Both the position numbers and the translations under genes were made by a program. This document shows, piece after piece, positions 40,661-49,055 of a DNA stretch of 64,000 nucleotides. A model generated the notes under the pieces. The model was not told the origin of the DNA, searched no databases, and saw only the letters and a program-made list of their open reading frames with translations. The stretch spans positions 372,001 through 436,000 of the forward strand of contig NZ_JAMBOD010000001.1 of the NCBI RefSeq assembly GCF_023715445.1, written 5' to 3'. The stretch is from Fictibacillus nanhaiensis (GTDB lineage: Bacteria > Bacillota > Bacilli > Bacillales > Fictibacillaceae). Positions within the stretch are counted from its first letter, which is position 1, and each line of letters begins with the position of its first letter.

Positions 40661-43234
40661 ATGTCAAAAGATTACCGAAGCCGGGTGGAAAGAAGGCAAT
40701 CCAGTGATGGTTCCAAACCGGCAAAGAAAACAAAAAAGCCAAGACGCAATTGGAAGAAAACGCTCCTCTTGCTTGCCGTTATTTTAGGATTATTAGGATT
40801 ATTAACAGTAGGTGTGATCGCAGCTACTTCTCCAAAACTCGATCCTAAGAAACTGGAAACACCTGTATCATCTAAAATTCTAGATATGAACGATAAAGAG
40901 GTCTCTCTTGTTTCAGGGCAAGAAACAAGGATCAGGGTTAAGATAAATGAGATTCCAGTGCCTGTTCAAAACGCGTTTATTGCAACAGAAGACGTACGTT
41001 TCCGTAAACATAGCGGTGTTGACGTAAGACGTATCTTCGGTGCAGCATTCGCAAACGTAACTGAAGGATTTGGTGCTGAAGGTGCAAGTACGATCTCTCA
41101 GCAGGTTATTAAAAATACGATCCTCACTGATGAAAAGTCACTCACAAGAAAGATTCGTGAGGCATACTTATCTGTTCAGCTAGAACAGAAATATTCAAAG
41201 GATCAGATTTTGGAAATGTATTTAAATAAGATCTATTTTGGTAATGGAGCCTACGGTATAGCAACGGCTGCAAAAACCTATTTCAATAAAGATGTAAAAG
41301 ATTTAGAAGTACACGAGGCTGCTTTATTGGCAGGTTTACCTAAAGCACCAAGCTATTATGATCCGACTCAAAATCCGAAAGAAGCTGAACATCGACGCAA
41401 TGTTGTCCTAAACTTGATGGCACAGCATAAATTCATTTCTAAAGAAGAAGCAGAAAAGGCAAAGAGTGTTTCTGTAAAAGATACGATTAACCCTGGTAAA
41501 CTTAAAACAGAAACACGCCCTTATGATGCATATATCAAACAAGTAATGGATGATGTAAAAGATATTGAAGGACTTGAAGAAGCTGACATCTTCTCTTCCG
41601 GGCTGAAGATCTATACGAATCTTGATACAAAAGCCCAGCAAGTAACAGAAGATGTCTTAAAGGCGAAATTAGAAGCCGAACATAAAAAACTCCAGTCAGG
41701 TGTTGCGGTTGTCGATACTAAAACGGGTGCTATCCGCGCTGTGGGCAGCGGCCGAGGAAACGAACTAAGCAACCAATATTCAACAAGAATTAACCGCCAG
41801 CCAGGTTCAACGATCAAGCCAATTCTAGATTATGGTCCTGCCATCGAAAATAAAAAATGGAGCACGGCTCATATGTTGAACGATGAACCAGTTAAGATCG
41901 GCGATGTAACGATCAATAACTTCAACAAGAAAAATGTTGGGGATATTACGATGCGCCAGGCACTCGTTGAGTCTAAAAATACGACTGCTGTTAAGACGTT
42001 CCAAGAAATCGGACCAGAAGAAGCTACTGATTTTGCCAATAAACTCGGATTCGATTTAGATCCAGATACAACTTATCCGTCCTATGCGATCGGCGGATTT
42101 GAAAAAGGGATCTCGCCGCTTACCCTTGCAGGTGCCTATCAGGCATTTGGGAACGGCGGTGTATATACCAAGCCGACAACGATCCGTAAAATCGAGTTCC
42201 CTGACGGAAGAATCATAGAAGTTGATCCTGAACCAAAAGCTGCAATGAAAGACTACACGGCTTACATGATTACCGATATGCTGAAAGATGTTATGGACCG
42301 AGGTACAGGTCAACAAGCCAATGTGAGCGGGCTTCATTTAGCAGGAAAAACAGGTACAACAAACTTCGATAAAGAGCTGAGAGATAAATTTGGTATGCCT
42401 AGTGATGCCACCAAAGATGCTTGGATGGCTGGTTACACGACTACGTATACAGCAGCTGTATGGACCGGATATGATTCTTACCAAGATGATAATGGTGATG
42501 CATTGTATCTGGATAATACAAAAGACGACTATTCAAAACAGATCTTTAAAGATATCATGAGCCAGTTGAAACATAAGAACACAGACTTTAAGAAACCAAA
42601 GTCGGTCACTGAAGTTCCGATAGAAAAAGGAACTGGAAAACGTGCAAGTGAGTTTACACCAGATTCTGAAAAGATCATTGAACTTTTCGTTAAAGGATCC
42701 AAGCTTCCTGATGTAAGCGACAAGTTTGAAAAACCTTCTGGAATTCAAGGACTTGAAGCTAAGTTCGATGAGAAGAAAAATGAAATCGATGTAAAATGGA
42801 AGTACGAGAAAAGAGAAGGTGTTACCTTTAAGGTCCTCGCAAGCTACAACGATGGACCGATGCAGGAAAGAGCAACGATCAACGATACGAAATTTGTAGT
42901 CCCAACCCCTGCTCCGGGTAAATACACGTTCCAAGTGATAGCAGTCGACAGTGAAAACAACACGGAAAGCGAGCCGGCTGAAACATCTATCACGATTGAA
43001 GCACCAGAAAGCGAAGGACCTCAGCCACCTGGTGAAGGTGAAGGTGAACCAGGTACTCAGCCTCCAGGTCAAGGAGAACCTGGTACACCGGGCACACCGC
43101 CTCCTTCGGGTGAAGAACCTGGTACTGAACCTCCTCCGGGACAAGAACCTGGCACCCCTCCCCCTGGTCAAGGCGGTGGAGATGAAGAAGATGAAGGCGG
43201 CGGGGGCATACAGTTCCCTCCATTAAATCAGTAA
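40661..43234 (+). CDS. ponA: Class A penicillin-binding protein 1 (PBP1a/1b)
   Basis: An 857-residue bifunctional peptidoglycan synthase. A basic cytoplasmic tail (1-33) leads to one membrane helix (about 34-56), a GT51 glycosyltransferase domain (ATEDVRFRKHSGVD with the catalytic Glu) and a transpeptidase domain. Its motifs are the serine box PGSTIKP, SKN and KTGTT. A fibronectin-III-like domain (about 690-775) and a Pro/Gly/Glu-rich tail of about 75 residues (repeats such as EPGTPPPG) end the protein. The low-complexity tail is a variable feature of Bacillus PBP1. GpsB, encoded in this window, controls its localisation in B. subtilis. Confidence 0.97.
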   Translation: MSKDYRSRVERRQSSDGSKPAKKTKKPRRNWKKTLLLLAVILGLLGLLTVGVIAATSPKLDPKKLETPVSSKILDMNDKEVSLVSGQETRIRVKINEIPVPVQNAFIATEDVRFRKHSGVDVRRIFGAAFANVTEGFGAEGASTISQQVIKNTILTDEKSLTRKIREAYLSVQLEQKYSKDQILEMYLNKIYFGNGAYGIATAAKTYFNKDVKDLEVHEAALLAGLPKAPSYYDPTQNPKEAEHRRNVVLNLMAQHKFISKEEAEKAKSVSVKDTINPGKLKTETRPYDAYIKQVMDDVKDIEGLEEADIFSSGLKIYTNLDTKAQQVTEDVLKAKLEAEHKKLQSGVAVVDTKTGAIRAVGSGRGNELSNQYSTRINRQPGSTIKPILDYGPAIENKKWSTAHMLNDEPVKIGDVTINNFNKKNVGDITMRQALVESKNTTAVKTFQEIGPEEATDFANKLGFDLDPDTTYPSYAIGGFEKGISPLTLAGAYQAFGNGGVYTKPTTIRKIEFPDGRIIEVDPEPKAAMKDYTAYMITDMLKDVMDRGTGQQANVSGLHLAGKTGTTNFDKELRDKFGMPSDATKDAWMAGYTTTYTAAVWTGYDSYQDDNGDALYLDNTKDDYSKQIFKDIMSQLKHKNTDFKKPKSVTEVPIEKGTGKRASEFTPDSEKIIELFVKGSKLPDVSDKFEKPSGIQGLEAKFDEKKNEIDVKWKYEKREGVTFKVLASYNDGPMQERATINDTKFVVPTPAPGKYTFQVIAVDSENNTESEPAETSITIEAPESEGPQPPGEGEGEPGTQPPGQGEPGTPGTPPPSGEEPGTEPPPGQEPGTPPPGQGGGDEEDEGGGGIQFPPLNQ

Positions 43235-43238
43235 TACA

Positions 43239-43275
43239 AAAAATGCACCAGCTTTAAGAAGCTGGTGCATTTTTA
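43239..43275 (+). terminator. Intrinsic terminator of recU-ponA
   Basis: A long perfect stem including ATGCACCAGCTT and AAGCTGGTGCAT with a 4-base loop, then TTTTT. Confidence 0.95.
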
Positions 43276-43509
43276 ATTTATAACAACCGATCAATTAAGT
43301 TCGTTCCAAAATACAGGATAATCAAAAAGGCTTACCCCTGCAAACTGTATTGATCAATAACGTCAATTTTTGTCTTCATGCAACAGGAAGCTCCTGCCAT
43401 GGCAGATGATAATACTGTGAAAGCGAATCTCCCCTCTTCACCACTTGAATCTGTATGATATTCCCTCCTTGAAACACCTCGTGCTTTCATCATTGCAAAA
43501 GTCTTGTCC

Positions 43510-43866
43510 TTATGTTTTTCGCCTTGAATATATGACACTTTTCTTTTTCCATTCTAAAAATAGTTCGCTTAATTGGATAAAGGATTGATAATGATCTGGC
43601 TGTTCTTCGATAAATGAAAGACGCTCAGCCGCATTTACTGGGAGATGAGGAAGCTCCTTTATTTTCTCTTTCCAATTGAATAAGTCTTTCTCATCCGCCA
43701 TTATTTCATTTCCGTTAAACAAAGCCTGTAAAAATCGTCTAAAGAAATAAACCATCGGCTCTTTTGCTTGTTTTCTGTTCCGCTCTTTAAAAGATGCCGC
43801 AATTGAAGGGCTTTTTTCTTTCCATTCATTGAATATCTCTACCAATAATTCATTTTTTAATTCCAA
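43510..43866 (-). CDS. ypoC: YpoC family protein
   Basis: A 118-residue cytoplasmic protein of the YpoC family, function unknown, which follows nth and dnaD in Bacillus as here. FFRRFLQALFNGNEI near 41-55 and KIKELPHLPVNAAERLSFI near 68-86 are conserved. Translation starts at TTG with AAAGGAG ten bases upstream. It is convergent with ponA. Confidence 0.85.
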   Translation of the reverse strand: MELKNELLVEIFNEWKEKSPSIAASFKERNRKQAKEPMVYFFRRFLQALFNGNEIMADEKDLFNWKEKIKELPHLPVNAAERLSFIEEQPDHYQSFIQLSELFLEWKKKSVIYSRRKT

Positions 43867-44031
43867 TTAAACTACTCTCCTTTCTAAAAAAACACGATCA
43901 CTTACAAACCAGGATAATCCTATAAAAACTAGCTTTAACCCTTTAAAAAATTGCCTTAATTCTTGAAAGGATTCCATTAATCCTATACTTGTATATCGGA
44001 GAAAGACAATATCTGATTCTATTTTAAAAAA

Positions 44032-44073
44032 ACTGACCTCATCAGGTGCATCTCACACTCCGTTTCAGTCAGT
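44032..44073 (-). terminator. Possible terminator after nth
   Basis: ACTGAC and GTCAGT pair across a 30-base loop and are followed by a T7 run on the minus strand, just beyond the nth stop. The stem is short. Confidence 0.45.
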
Positions 44074-44080
44074 CTTACAA

Positions 44081-44740
44081 TTACTTCTTCTTCACTTTTT
44101 GATTCATCCGTTTCTTGCCTTCTCGGCATATCGAAAGAAGCGGACATTCCGAGCAGTTCGGGTTTTGTGCTTTGCAATGGTATCTCCCAAAGAAAATAAG
44201 ACGATGATGCGTTGCTCCCCATAGTTCTCTTGGAATCTTTTTCATCAACGTTTCTTCAACTTGCAGTACAGAATCCTTCCACCTGCAGATTCCAAGCCTT
44301 TTTGAGACGCGTTCCACATGGGTGTCTACTGCGATCGCAGGCACATCATATGCCACTGAAACGACTACGTTTGCTGTTTTTCTTCCAACACCAGGAAGCT
44401 TCGTCAGCTCATCACGGTCACTGGGGATTTCTCCGCCGTATTCGTTCAGAAGCAGCTCACTCAGTTTTTGAATGTTCTTCGCCTTGTTGCGGTAAAGTCC
44501 GATCGAACGGATATCATCTTGCAGCTCTTCCAGAGGAACATCCAGGTAATCCTGGGGTTTTTTATATTTTGCAAATAGTTTTGGCGTTACTTTGTTTACA
44601 AGCGCATCTGTACATTGAGCCGATAACAGTACGGCTATCGTCAGCTCGAACGGATTGGAATGATGAAGCTCACAGTGAGCATCTGGAAACATATCCTCAA
44701 TCTGTTCCAGACAAAATTGAATCTGAGCTTTGTTTAACAC
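44081..44740 (-). CDS. nth: Endonuclease III (DNA glycosylase/AP lyase)
   Basis: Nth (219 aa) removes oxidised pyrimidines. The helix-hairpin-helix LPGVGRKTANVV near 111-122 includes the catalytic Lys, and VDTHVERV near 136-143 the catalytic Asp. The 4Fe-4S cluster motif at the C-terminus is C-x6-C-x2-C-x5-C (CKAQNPNCSECPLLSIC). I start at GTG (44740), preceded by GGGGGAG, not at an ATG 19 codons earlier. It follows dnaD after 63 bases. Confidence 0.95.
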   Translation of the reverse strand: MLNKAQIQFCLEQIEDMFPDAHCELHHSNPFELTIAVLLSAQCTDALVNKVTPKLFAKYKKPQDYLDVPLEELQDDIRSIGLYRNKAKNIQKLSELLLNEYGGEIPSDRDELTKLPGVGRKTANVVVSVAYDVPAIAVDTHVERVSKRLGICRWKDSVLQVEETLMKKIPRELWGATHHRLIFFGRYHCKAQNPNCSECPLLSICREGKKRMNQKVKKK

Positions 44741-44803
44741 GATTGCACTCCCCCTGTAATGAAAAAGAAGACCCGGTATCAAAGGGTCTGTTTGCATTAA
44801 AAT

Positions 44804-45517
44804 TTATGATTCAAGCCAATTGTAAGCAGGTCTTTTTAATCCGCTGTCTTTTCTCGGCACATCATGCTGACCTGATTTTTGCAGCTGCCTTACCCGGAAC
44901 TTTTCACCGTACATCTTGGCAGCTTCAGGGCTCCGGATTCCGTTTTTCTTCCATTCAAAAAGTATACGGTCAATGTACCTAAAATTAAGCTTTCCGGACA
45001 ATACGGACTCTTTTAAAGCGGTCAGAATCAGTTCTGGCGATTGCTGATCTTCATCCATCCAGATCTTTAATGTTTCGAGTTCCATTGGTGAAAGCGGACG
45101 GCCGAATTCTTTCTCAAACAAAACGAATACATTTTGTTCCTGTTTTTCTTTCATGGACTCTTTTTGAATCTGCTCTTCTTCTTTGAGGCTGTTCATCAGC
45201 TGATTCCATAATGGCTGTAAGGTATAAGCTTCGAAATACACGCCTTTTTCCTTATCCTCATATTGGTCCATTCCGAGCAGTCCTCTGCCGATCAAAGAAC
45301 GGAGCATCGAAGATATCTCATTGTAAGAAGCTGTCATCCTCTCAGCCAATTCAAGCGGGGTGGGAAAATAGTTTCCGGATTCAATATAGACGTGTAGCTG
45401 TATGAACAACATGCATTCCGTATCTGTTAACCCTATCTTTTTATAATGCTTTAGCAGCATATTAGGAATGCTGACCGATCCTTCTGACATCCATTTTTCA
45501 AATAACATTCCGTTCAT
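44804..45517 (-). CDS. dnaD: DNA replication initiation protein DnaD
   Basis: DnaD (237 aa) is a primosome component recruited with DnaA and DnaB to the origin. The N-terminal winged-helix oligomerisation domain spans about 1-115. The C-terminal domain (about 130-215) contains FGRPLSPMELETLKIWMDED and the YIDRILFEWKKNGI helix typical of DnaD_2. The start ATG has GAGGTG eight bases upstream. It heads dnaD-nth-ypoC. Confidence 0.95.
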   Translation of the reverse strand: MNGMLFEKWMSEGSVSIPNMLLKHYKKIGLTDTECMLFIQLHVYIESGNYFPTPLELAERMTASYNEISSMLRSLIGRGLLGMDQYEDKEKGVYFEAYTLQPLWNQLMNSLKEEEQIQKESMKEKQEQNVFVLFEKEFGRPLSPMELETLKIWMDEDQQSPELILTALKESVLSGKLNFRYIDRILFEWKKNGIRSPEAAKMYGEKFRVRQLQKSGQHDVPRKDSGLKRPAYNWLES

Positions 45518-45578
45518 ATTGCAACACCTCTTGTACCATTATAGCATAAGAACTTCACTTTCCTTTTTGTAAAAATAA

Positions 45579-45623
45579 AGAAAACCTTAGCTGACGCCAA
45601 TATGTAGACCCAGCTATATTTTC
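45579..45623. repeat. Dispersed stem-loop element, copy C
   Basis: AGAAAACCTTAGCTGAC begins a related element; TAGCTG pairs with CAGCTA. It lies between dnaD and asnS. Confidence 0.3.
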
Positions 45624-45638
45624 TTAAAGTGAAAGAAA

Positions 45639-45664
45639 AAATCTCCCTGGATAAAGGGAGATTT
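45639..45664 (-). terminator. Intrinsic terminator of ypmA-ypmB-aspB-asnS
   Basis: AAATCTCCC and GGGAGATTT pair around an 8-base loop, then T-rich sequence on the minus strand, 10 bases after the asnS stop. Confidence 0.9.
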
Positions 45665-45673
45665 AAGGTTTTA

Positions 45674-46966
45674 TTAAGGGTATAAACGGTTCAGCAAACG
45701 AGGGAATGGAATCGTTTCGCGAACGTGTTCTGCACCTGTGATCCAGGCTACTGTACGCTCTAGTCCAAGTCCAAATCCAGAATGCGGCACGCTGCCGTAT
45801 TTTCTCAGCTCCAAATACCATTTATACGCATCATCTGTAAGTCCGTGCTCTTCATAACGCTGTTCCATTAAAGCAAGATCATCGATACGCTGGCTACCTC
45901 CGATAATTTCACCATATCCTTCTGGAGCGATCAAATCTGCACATAAAACAACATCATCGCGGTTCGGATCTGGTTTCATATAGAAGGCTTTAATGTCTTT
46001 CGGATAATTTGTAATGAATACCGGCTTATCAAAGCTTTCAGCGATAGCCGTTTCGTGAGGTGCACCAAAATCATCGCCCCATTCGATATCATCAAAACCT
46101 TTTTCTTTCAGCATTTTAATGGCATCATCATATGAAACGCGAGGGAATGGCGCTTTAACGTTCTCCAGCTTTGATACATCTCGTCCAAGTGTTTTCAGCT
46201 CGTTTTCACAGCGTTTAATAACGGACTGTACGATATGAGAGATGAACTGCTCTTGAATTTCAAGAGATTCTTCATGTTCAACAAACGCCATCTCCGGTTC
46301 GATCATCCAGAACTCGATCAAATGACGTCGCGTTTTAGACTTCTCTGCACGGAATGTCGGTCCGAACGAGTATACTTTTCCTAGTGCCATCGCTGCAGCT
46401 TCCATGTAAAGCTGTCCGCTTTGAGAAAGATAAGCATCTTCTTCAAAGTATTTTGTATGGAACAATGATGTTGTACCTTCAGCAGAGCTTCCTGTAAGAA
46501 TCGGAGGGTCTACTTTTACAAAATCATTGTTATAGAAAAATTCATTTACAGCATGAATGATCTCGTTGCGGATCTTTAAGATGCTGTGCTGACGCTTGGA
46601 ACGAATCCAAAGATGACGGTGATCCATCAAAAATTCAGTTCCATGCTCTTTTGGAGTGATCGGATAATCTACTGATTGATGAAGCACTTCAACATCTGTA
46701 ACTTCAAGTTCAACACCGAGCTGTGAACGATCGTCTTCTTTAACCGTTCCTGTTACGTAAAGACTTGATTCTTGTGTCAGCCCTTTAGCTTTTGCAAAAG
46801 TTTCTTCACCAACCTCGCTTTTTACCACAACACCTTGAACAAATCCTGTACCGTCACGGAGCTGAAGAAAAGCGATCTTACCGGAAGAACGTTTGTTGGA
46901 AAGCCATGCTCCAATGGTTACCGTCTTACCAACGTGTTCACTTAGCTTTTTAATAGTCGTTTTCAC
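45674..46966 (-). CDS. asnS: Asparaginyl-tRNA synthetase
   Basis: AsnS (430 aa) charges tRNA-Asn. An OB-fold anticodon domain (about 1-105, [20 protein letters not shown]) is followed by a class II core with motif 2 [19 protein letters not shown] (within [12 protein letters not shown]) and motif 3 [14 protein letters not shown] start at GTG (46966), eight bases after GGAGG. No T-box leader is present because aspB ends only 69 bases upstream; the gene is read through from aspB. Confidence 0.96.
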   Translation of the reverse strand: MKTTIKKLSEHVGKTVTIGAWLSNKRSSGKIAFLQLRDGTGFVQGVVVKSEVGEETFAKAKGLTQESSLYVTGTVKEDDRSQLGVELEVTDVEVLHQSVDYPITPKEHGTEFLMDHRHLWIRSKRQHSILKIRNEIIHAVNEFFYNNDFVKVDPPILTGSSAEGTTSLFHTKYFEEDAYLSQSGQLYMEAAAMALGKVYSFGPTFRAEKSKTRRHLIEFWMIEPEMAFVEHEESLEIQEQFISHIVQSVIKRCENELKTLGRDVSKLENVKAPFPRVSYDDAIKMLKEKGFDDIEWGDDFGAPHETAIAESFDKPVFITNYPKDIKAFYMKPDPNRDDVVLCADLIAPEGYGEIIGGSQRIDDLALMEQRYEEHGLTDDAYKWYLELRKYGSVPHSGFGLGLERTVAWITGAEHVRETIPFPRLLNRLYP

Positions 46967-47035
46967 AAAATGTACCTCCACTGTTTCTAAAAATCTATCT
47001 CTATCAAAAAATTATGAATGACCGCTGATCAAAAA

Positions 47036-48226
47036 TCAATCTTTCTTTGAATGACGGGCGATAAAACGTTCTATTCTGTCCAGTGCTTCCATGATTGTAT
47101 CTAATGAAGTTGCATAGGAAAGTCTTACATTGTCAGGTGCACCAAAACCAGAACCAGGAACAAGAGCTACTTTCTCTTCTTCTAAGATCGCCTCAACCCA
47201 CTCATCTACTGATGAGAATCCAGTCATGTTAACCGCTTCTTTTGCATTCGGGAACAGATAGAAGGCACCGTTTGGTTTCACACAGGTGATGCCTGGCAGA
47301 GTAATCAGACGCTCATATACTTTGTTCAAACGCTCTTCAAACGCCTGGCGCATCTCTTCAACCGGTTCTTGTGTTCCGTTGTAGGCAGCTAGTGCACCAT
47401 GCTGTGAAGTAGTAGTAGGATTAGATGTGCTGTGGCTGTCTAAGTTCGTCATCGCTTTAATGACTTTAGCATTTCCTGCAGCAAATCCAATTCTCCATCC
47501 AGTCATCGCATGTGATTTTGACAGACCATTGATGATGATCGTTTGTTCTTTTAATTCAGGAGAGAGCTCCGCAATCGAAGTGTGTTTCACTCCCTCATAG
47601 ACGAGTTTTTCATAGATTTCATCAGATACGATGAGAACATCTTTTTCTAGACAAACTTCACCTATCGCTTTTAGTTCCTCTTCTGAATACAAAGAACCTG
47701 TTGGATTGCTTGGTGAATTTAAGATAAGTGCTTTTGTTTGTCTAGTAATAGATTTCTTTAAATCTTCTGCTGTAATCTTAAACTCGTTCTCTTCTTTTCC
47801 TTCAACATATACAGGTGTTCCCCCAGCAAGTTTCACTTGTTCCGGGTAACTCACCCAATATGGAATTGGGATGATGACTTCGTCTCCTTCATCTATGATA
47901 GCTTGAAACAAGGAATACAAGGAATGTTTTGCCCCAGTACTCACAATAATCTCAGAAGTTTCGTAGGTTAATCCTTGATCTTCCTTTAATTTGTTTGCGA
48001 TTGCTTTCTTAAGTGTTACAAGACCGCCTGAAGCTGTATATTTTGTATGTCCCTCTTTCATAGACTGATAAGCAGCTTCAATAATATGTATCGGTGTATT
48101 AAAATCAGGCTCTCCTGCACCCAGGGCGATTACATTGTGACCTTCTGCTTTTAATGCATTTGCCTTTGCTGTGATTGCCAATGTTGTTGAAGGTGTTAGT
48201 GCCTCCACTCTTTTTGCAAGCTTCAT
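47036..48226 (-). CDS. aspB: Aspartate aminotransferase
   Basis: AspB (396 aa), a PLP class I aminotransferase of the Bacillus/Thermus 1-gamma type. The Schiff-base Lys is in INGLSKSHAMTGWRIGFAAG near 234. NSPSNPTGSLY and DEIYEKLVY are cofactor motifs. It makes aspartate from oxaloacetate, and its neighbour asnS uses the asparagine branch. GGAGGGATC precedes ATG. Confidence 0.95.
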   Translation of the reverse strand: MKLAKRVEALTPSTTLAITAKANALKAEGHNVIALGAGEPDFNTPIHIIEAAYQSMKEGHTKYTASGGLVTLKKAIANKLKEDQGLTYETSEIIVSTGAKHSLYSLFQAIIDEGDEVIIPIPYWVSYPEQVKLAGGTPVYVEGKEENEFKITAEDLKKSITRQTKALILNSPSNPTGSLYSEEELKAIGEVCLEKDVLIVSDEIYEKLVYEGVKHTSIAELSPELKEQTIIINGLSKSHAMTGWRIGFAAGNAKVIKAMTNLDSHSTSNPTTTSQHGALAAYNGTQEPVEEMRQAFEERLNKVYERLITLPGITCVKPNGAFYLFPNAKEAVNMTGFSSVDEWVEAILEEEKVALVPGSGFGAPDNVRLSYATSLDTIMEALDRIERFIARHSKKD

Positions 48227-48246
48227 TTAATAGATCCCTCCACTAT

Positions 48247-48732
48247 TTATTGTTCTGATTCTTTAAGACGATAGATTTCATAGCGTTTCCCTGTTTCGAA
48301 ATAGCCATAATAGTACGTATAGCGTCCTTGATCATCAATGTATACTACTTCCCATAAAGGAATTTCGTCTTCCATGCCTAAACGGCTGTCAATAATTTCT
48401 TCAGCATTGTGGTTCTTTTTTACGTAATCAATGATCTGTTTTTCAGACAACCCTTTTTTGGCGAATTCAGAATATATTTCTTTGTCTTTTCCGACCCAGA
48501 CGACCATGTCTGTTCCATGTTCGTTCTTTCCTTCTACTACATAATAGGTCTCATTCTTAAAAAAGTGTTCCACATTAGCAACTGAAACAAGATTTTTTTC
48601 CTTTTTTGCAAGTTCGACTGCTTCCATTTCCGCTTTTTGCGGCTTAGCATGAACCCCGCTGTACAGGTAATATGCTTGCCAGCTTGCTAGTATCATAATG
48701 CCAACAATAATCAGTATCCACTTTTTTCCCAT
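48247..48732 (-). CDS. ypmB: YpmB, membrane-anchored PepSY-like protein (DUF5590)
   Basis: A 161-residue protein with one N-terminal membrane helix (about 4-24) and an outside domain with tandem PepSY-like alpha/beta units, including SYYVVEG-like YYVVEGKNEHGTDMVVWVG. Its function is unknown. It lies between ypmA and aspB as in B. subtilis. Confidence 0.9.
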   Translation of the reverse strand: MGKKWILIIVGIMILASWQAYYLYSGVHAKPQKAEMEAVELAKKEKNLVSVANVEHFFKNETYYVVEGKNEHGTDMVVWVGKDKEIYSEFAKKGLSEKQIIDYVKKNHNAEEIIDSRLGMEDEIPLWEVVYIDDQGRYTYYYGYFETGKRYEIYRLKESEQ

Positions 48733-48744
48733 ATTTAAGCCTCT

Positions 48745-48915
48745 CTATGTGCGATAGATTGTGAATATCATCTTGTTTTTATTTTCATCATCTAACGCCA
48801 GTCCAAACATCAGATCCTGTTGCTTTAAGGTTTTGTTCAATTCTGAAACCACTTTATACAAGTCACTGGATTTATCGACTTTTACTGTAGAAAGAACTTC
48901 TATTTTACTTTCCAT
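48745..48915 (-). CDS. ypmA: YpmA, small conserved protein (DUF4264)
   Basis: A 56-residue protein, MESKIEVLSTVKVDKSSDLY at the start and LMFGLALDDENKNKMIFTIY near the end, clearly the YpmA family found before ypmB in Bacillus. AGGAGGAAG precedes ATG. No membrane segment or catalytic motif is visible. It is the first gene of the ypmA-asnS operon. Confidence 0.9.
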   Translation of the reverse strand: MESKIEVLSTVKVDKSSDLYKVVSELNKTLKQQDLMFGLALDDENKNKMIFTIYRT

Positions 48916-48952
48916 TGTTCTTCCTCCTATACTTTGAAACTTATCCCTGTTT

Positions 48953-48961
48953 ACTATAGCA
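48953..48961 (-). promoter_or_regulatory. Probable ypmA promoter (extended -10)
   Basis: The minus strand has TGCTATAGT 38 bases upstream of ypmA. There is no good -35, so the extended TGn element would carry recognition. Confidence 0.45.
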
Positions 48962-49026
48962 GAAATTCTTTTAAAGTGGTACTTTAGAATGCCTAAAAAT
49001 CAGCGGATTCTGTTGTTTTCAATGAA

Positions 49027-49055
49027 AAAAGGAGAAGATTATACCTTCTCCTTTT
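49027..49055 (-). terminator. Intrinsic terminator of the pan-dinG unit
   Basis: AAAAGGAGAAG pairs with CTTCTCCTTTT, directly abutting the dinG stop, with T-rich sequence on the minus strand. Confidence 0.9.

Noticed and set aside
42533-43171. 212-codon minus-strand frame opposite the ponA tail
   Set aside because: The Pro/Gly/Glu-rich ponA tail avoids stops on the opposite strand; the Arg/Phe-rich translation is an artefact.
44212-44982. 256-codon plus-strand frame opposite nth and dnaD
   Set aside because: It crosses two well-supported genes on the other strand and resembles no family.
46967-47035. Possible T-box leader upstream of asnS
   Set aside because: Only 69 bases separate aspB and asnS, with no T-box motif; asnS is read from the ypmA promoter.
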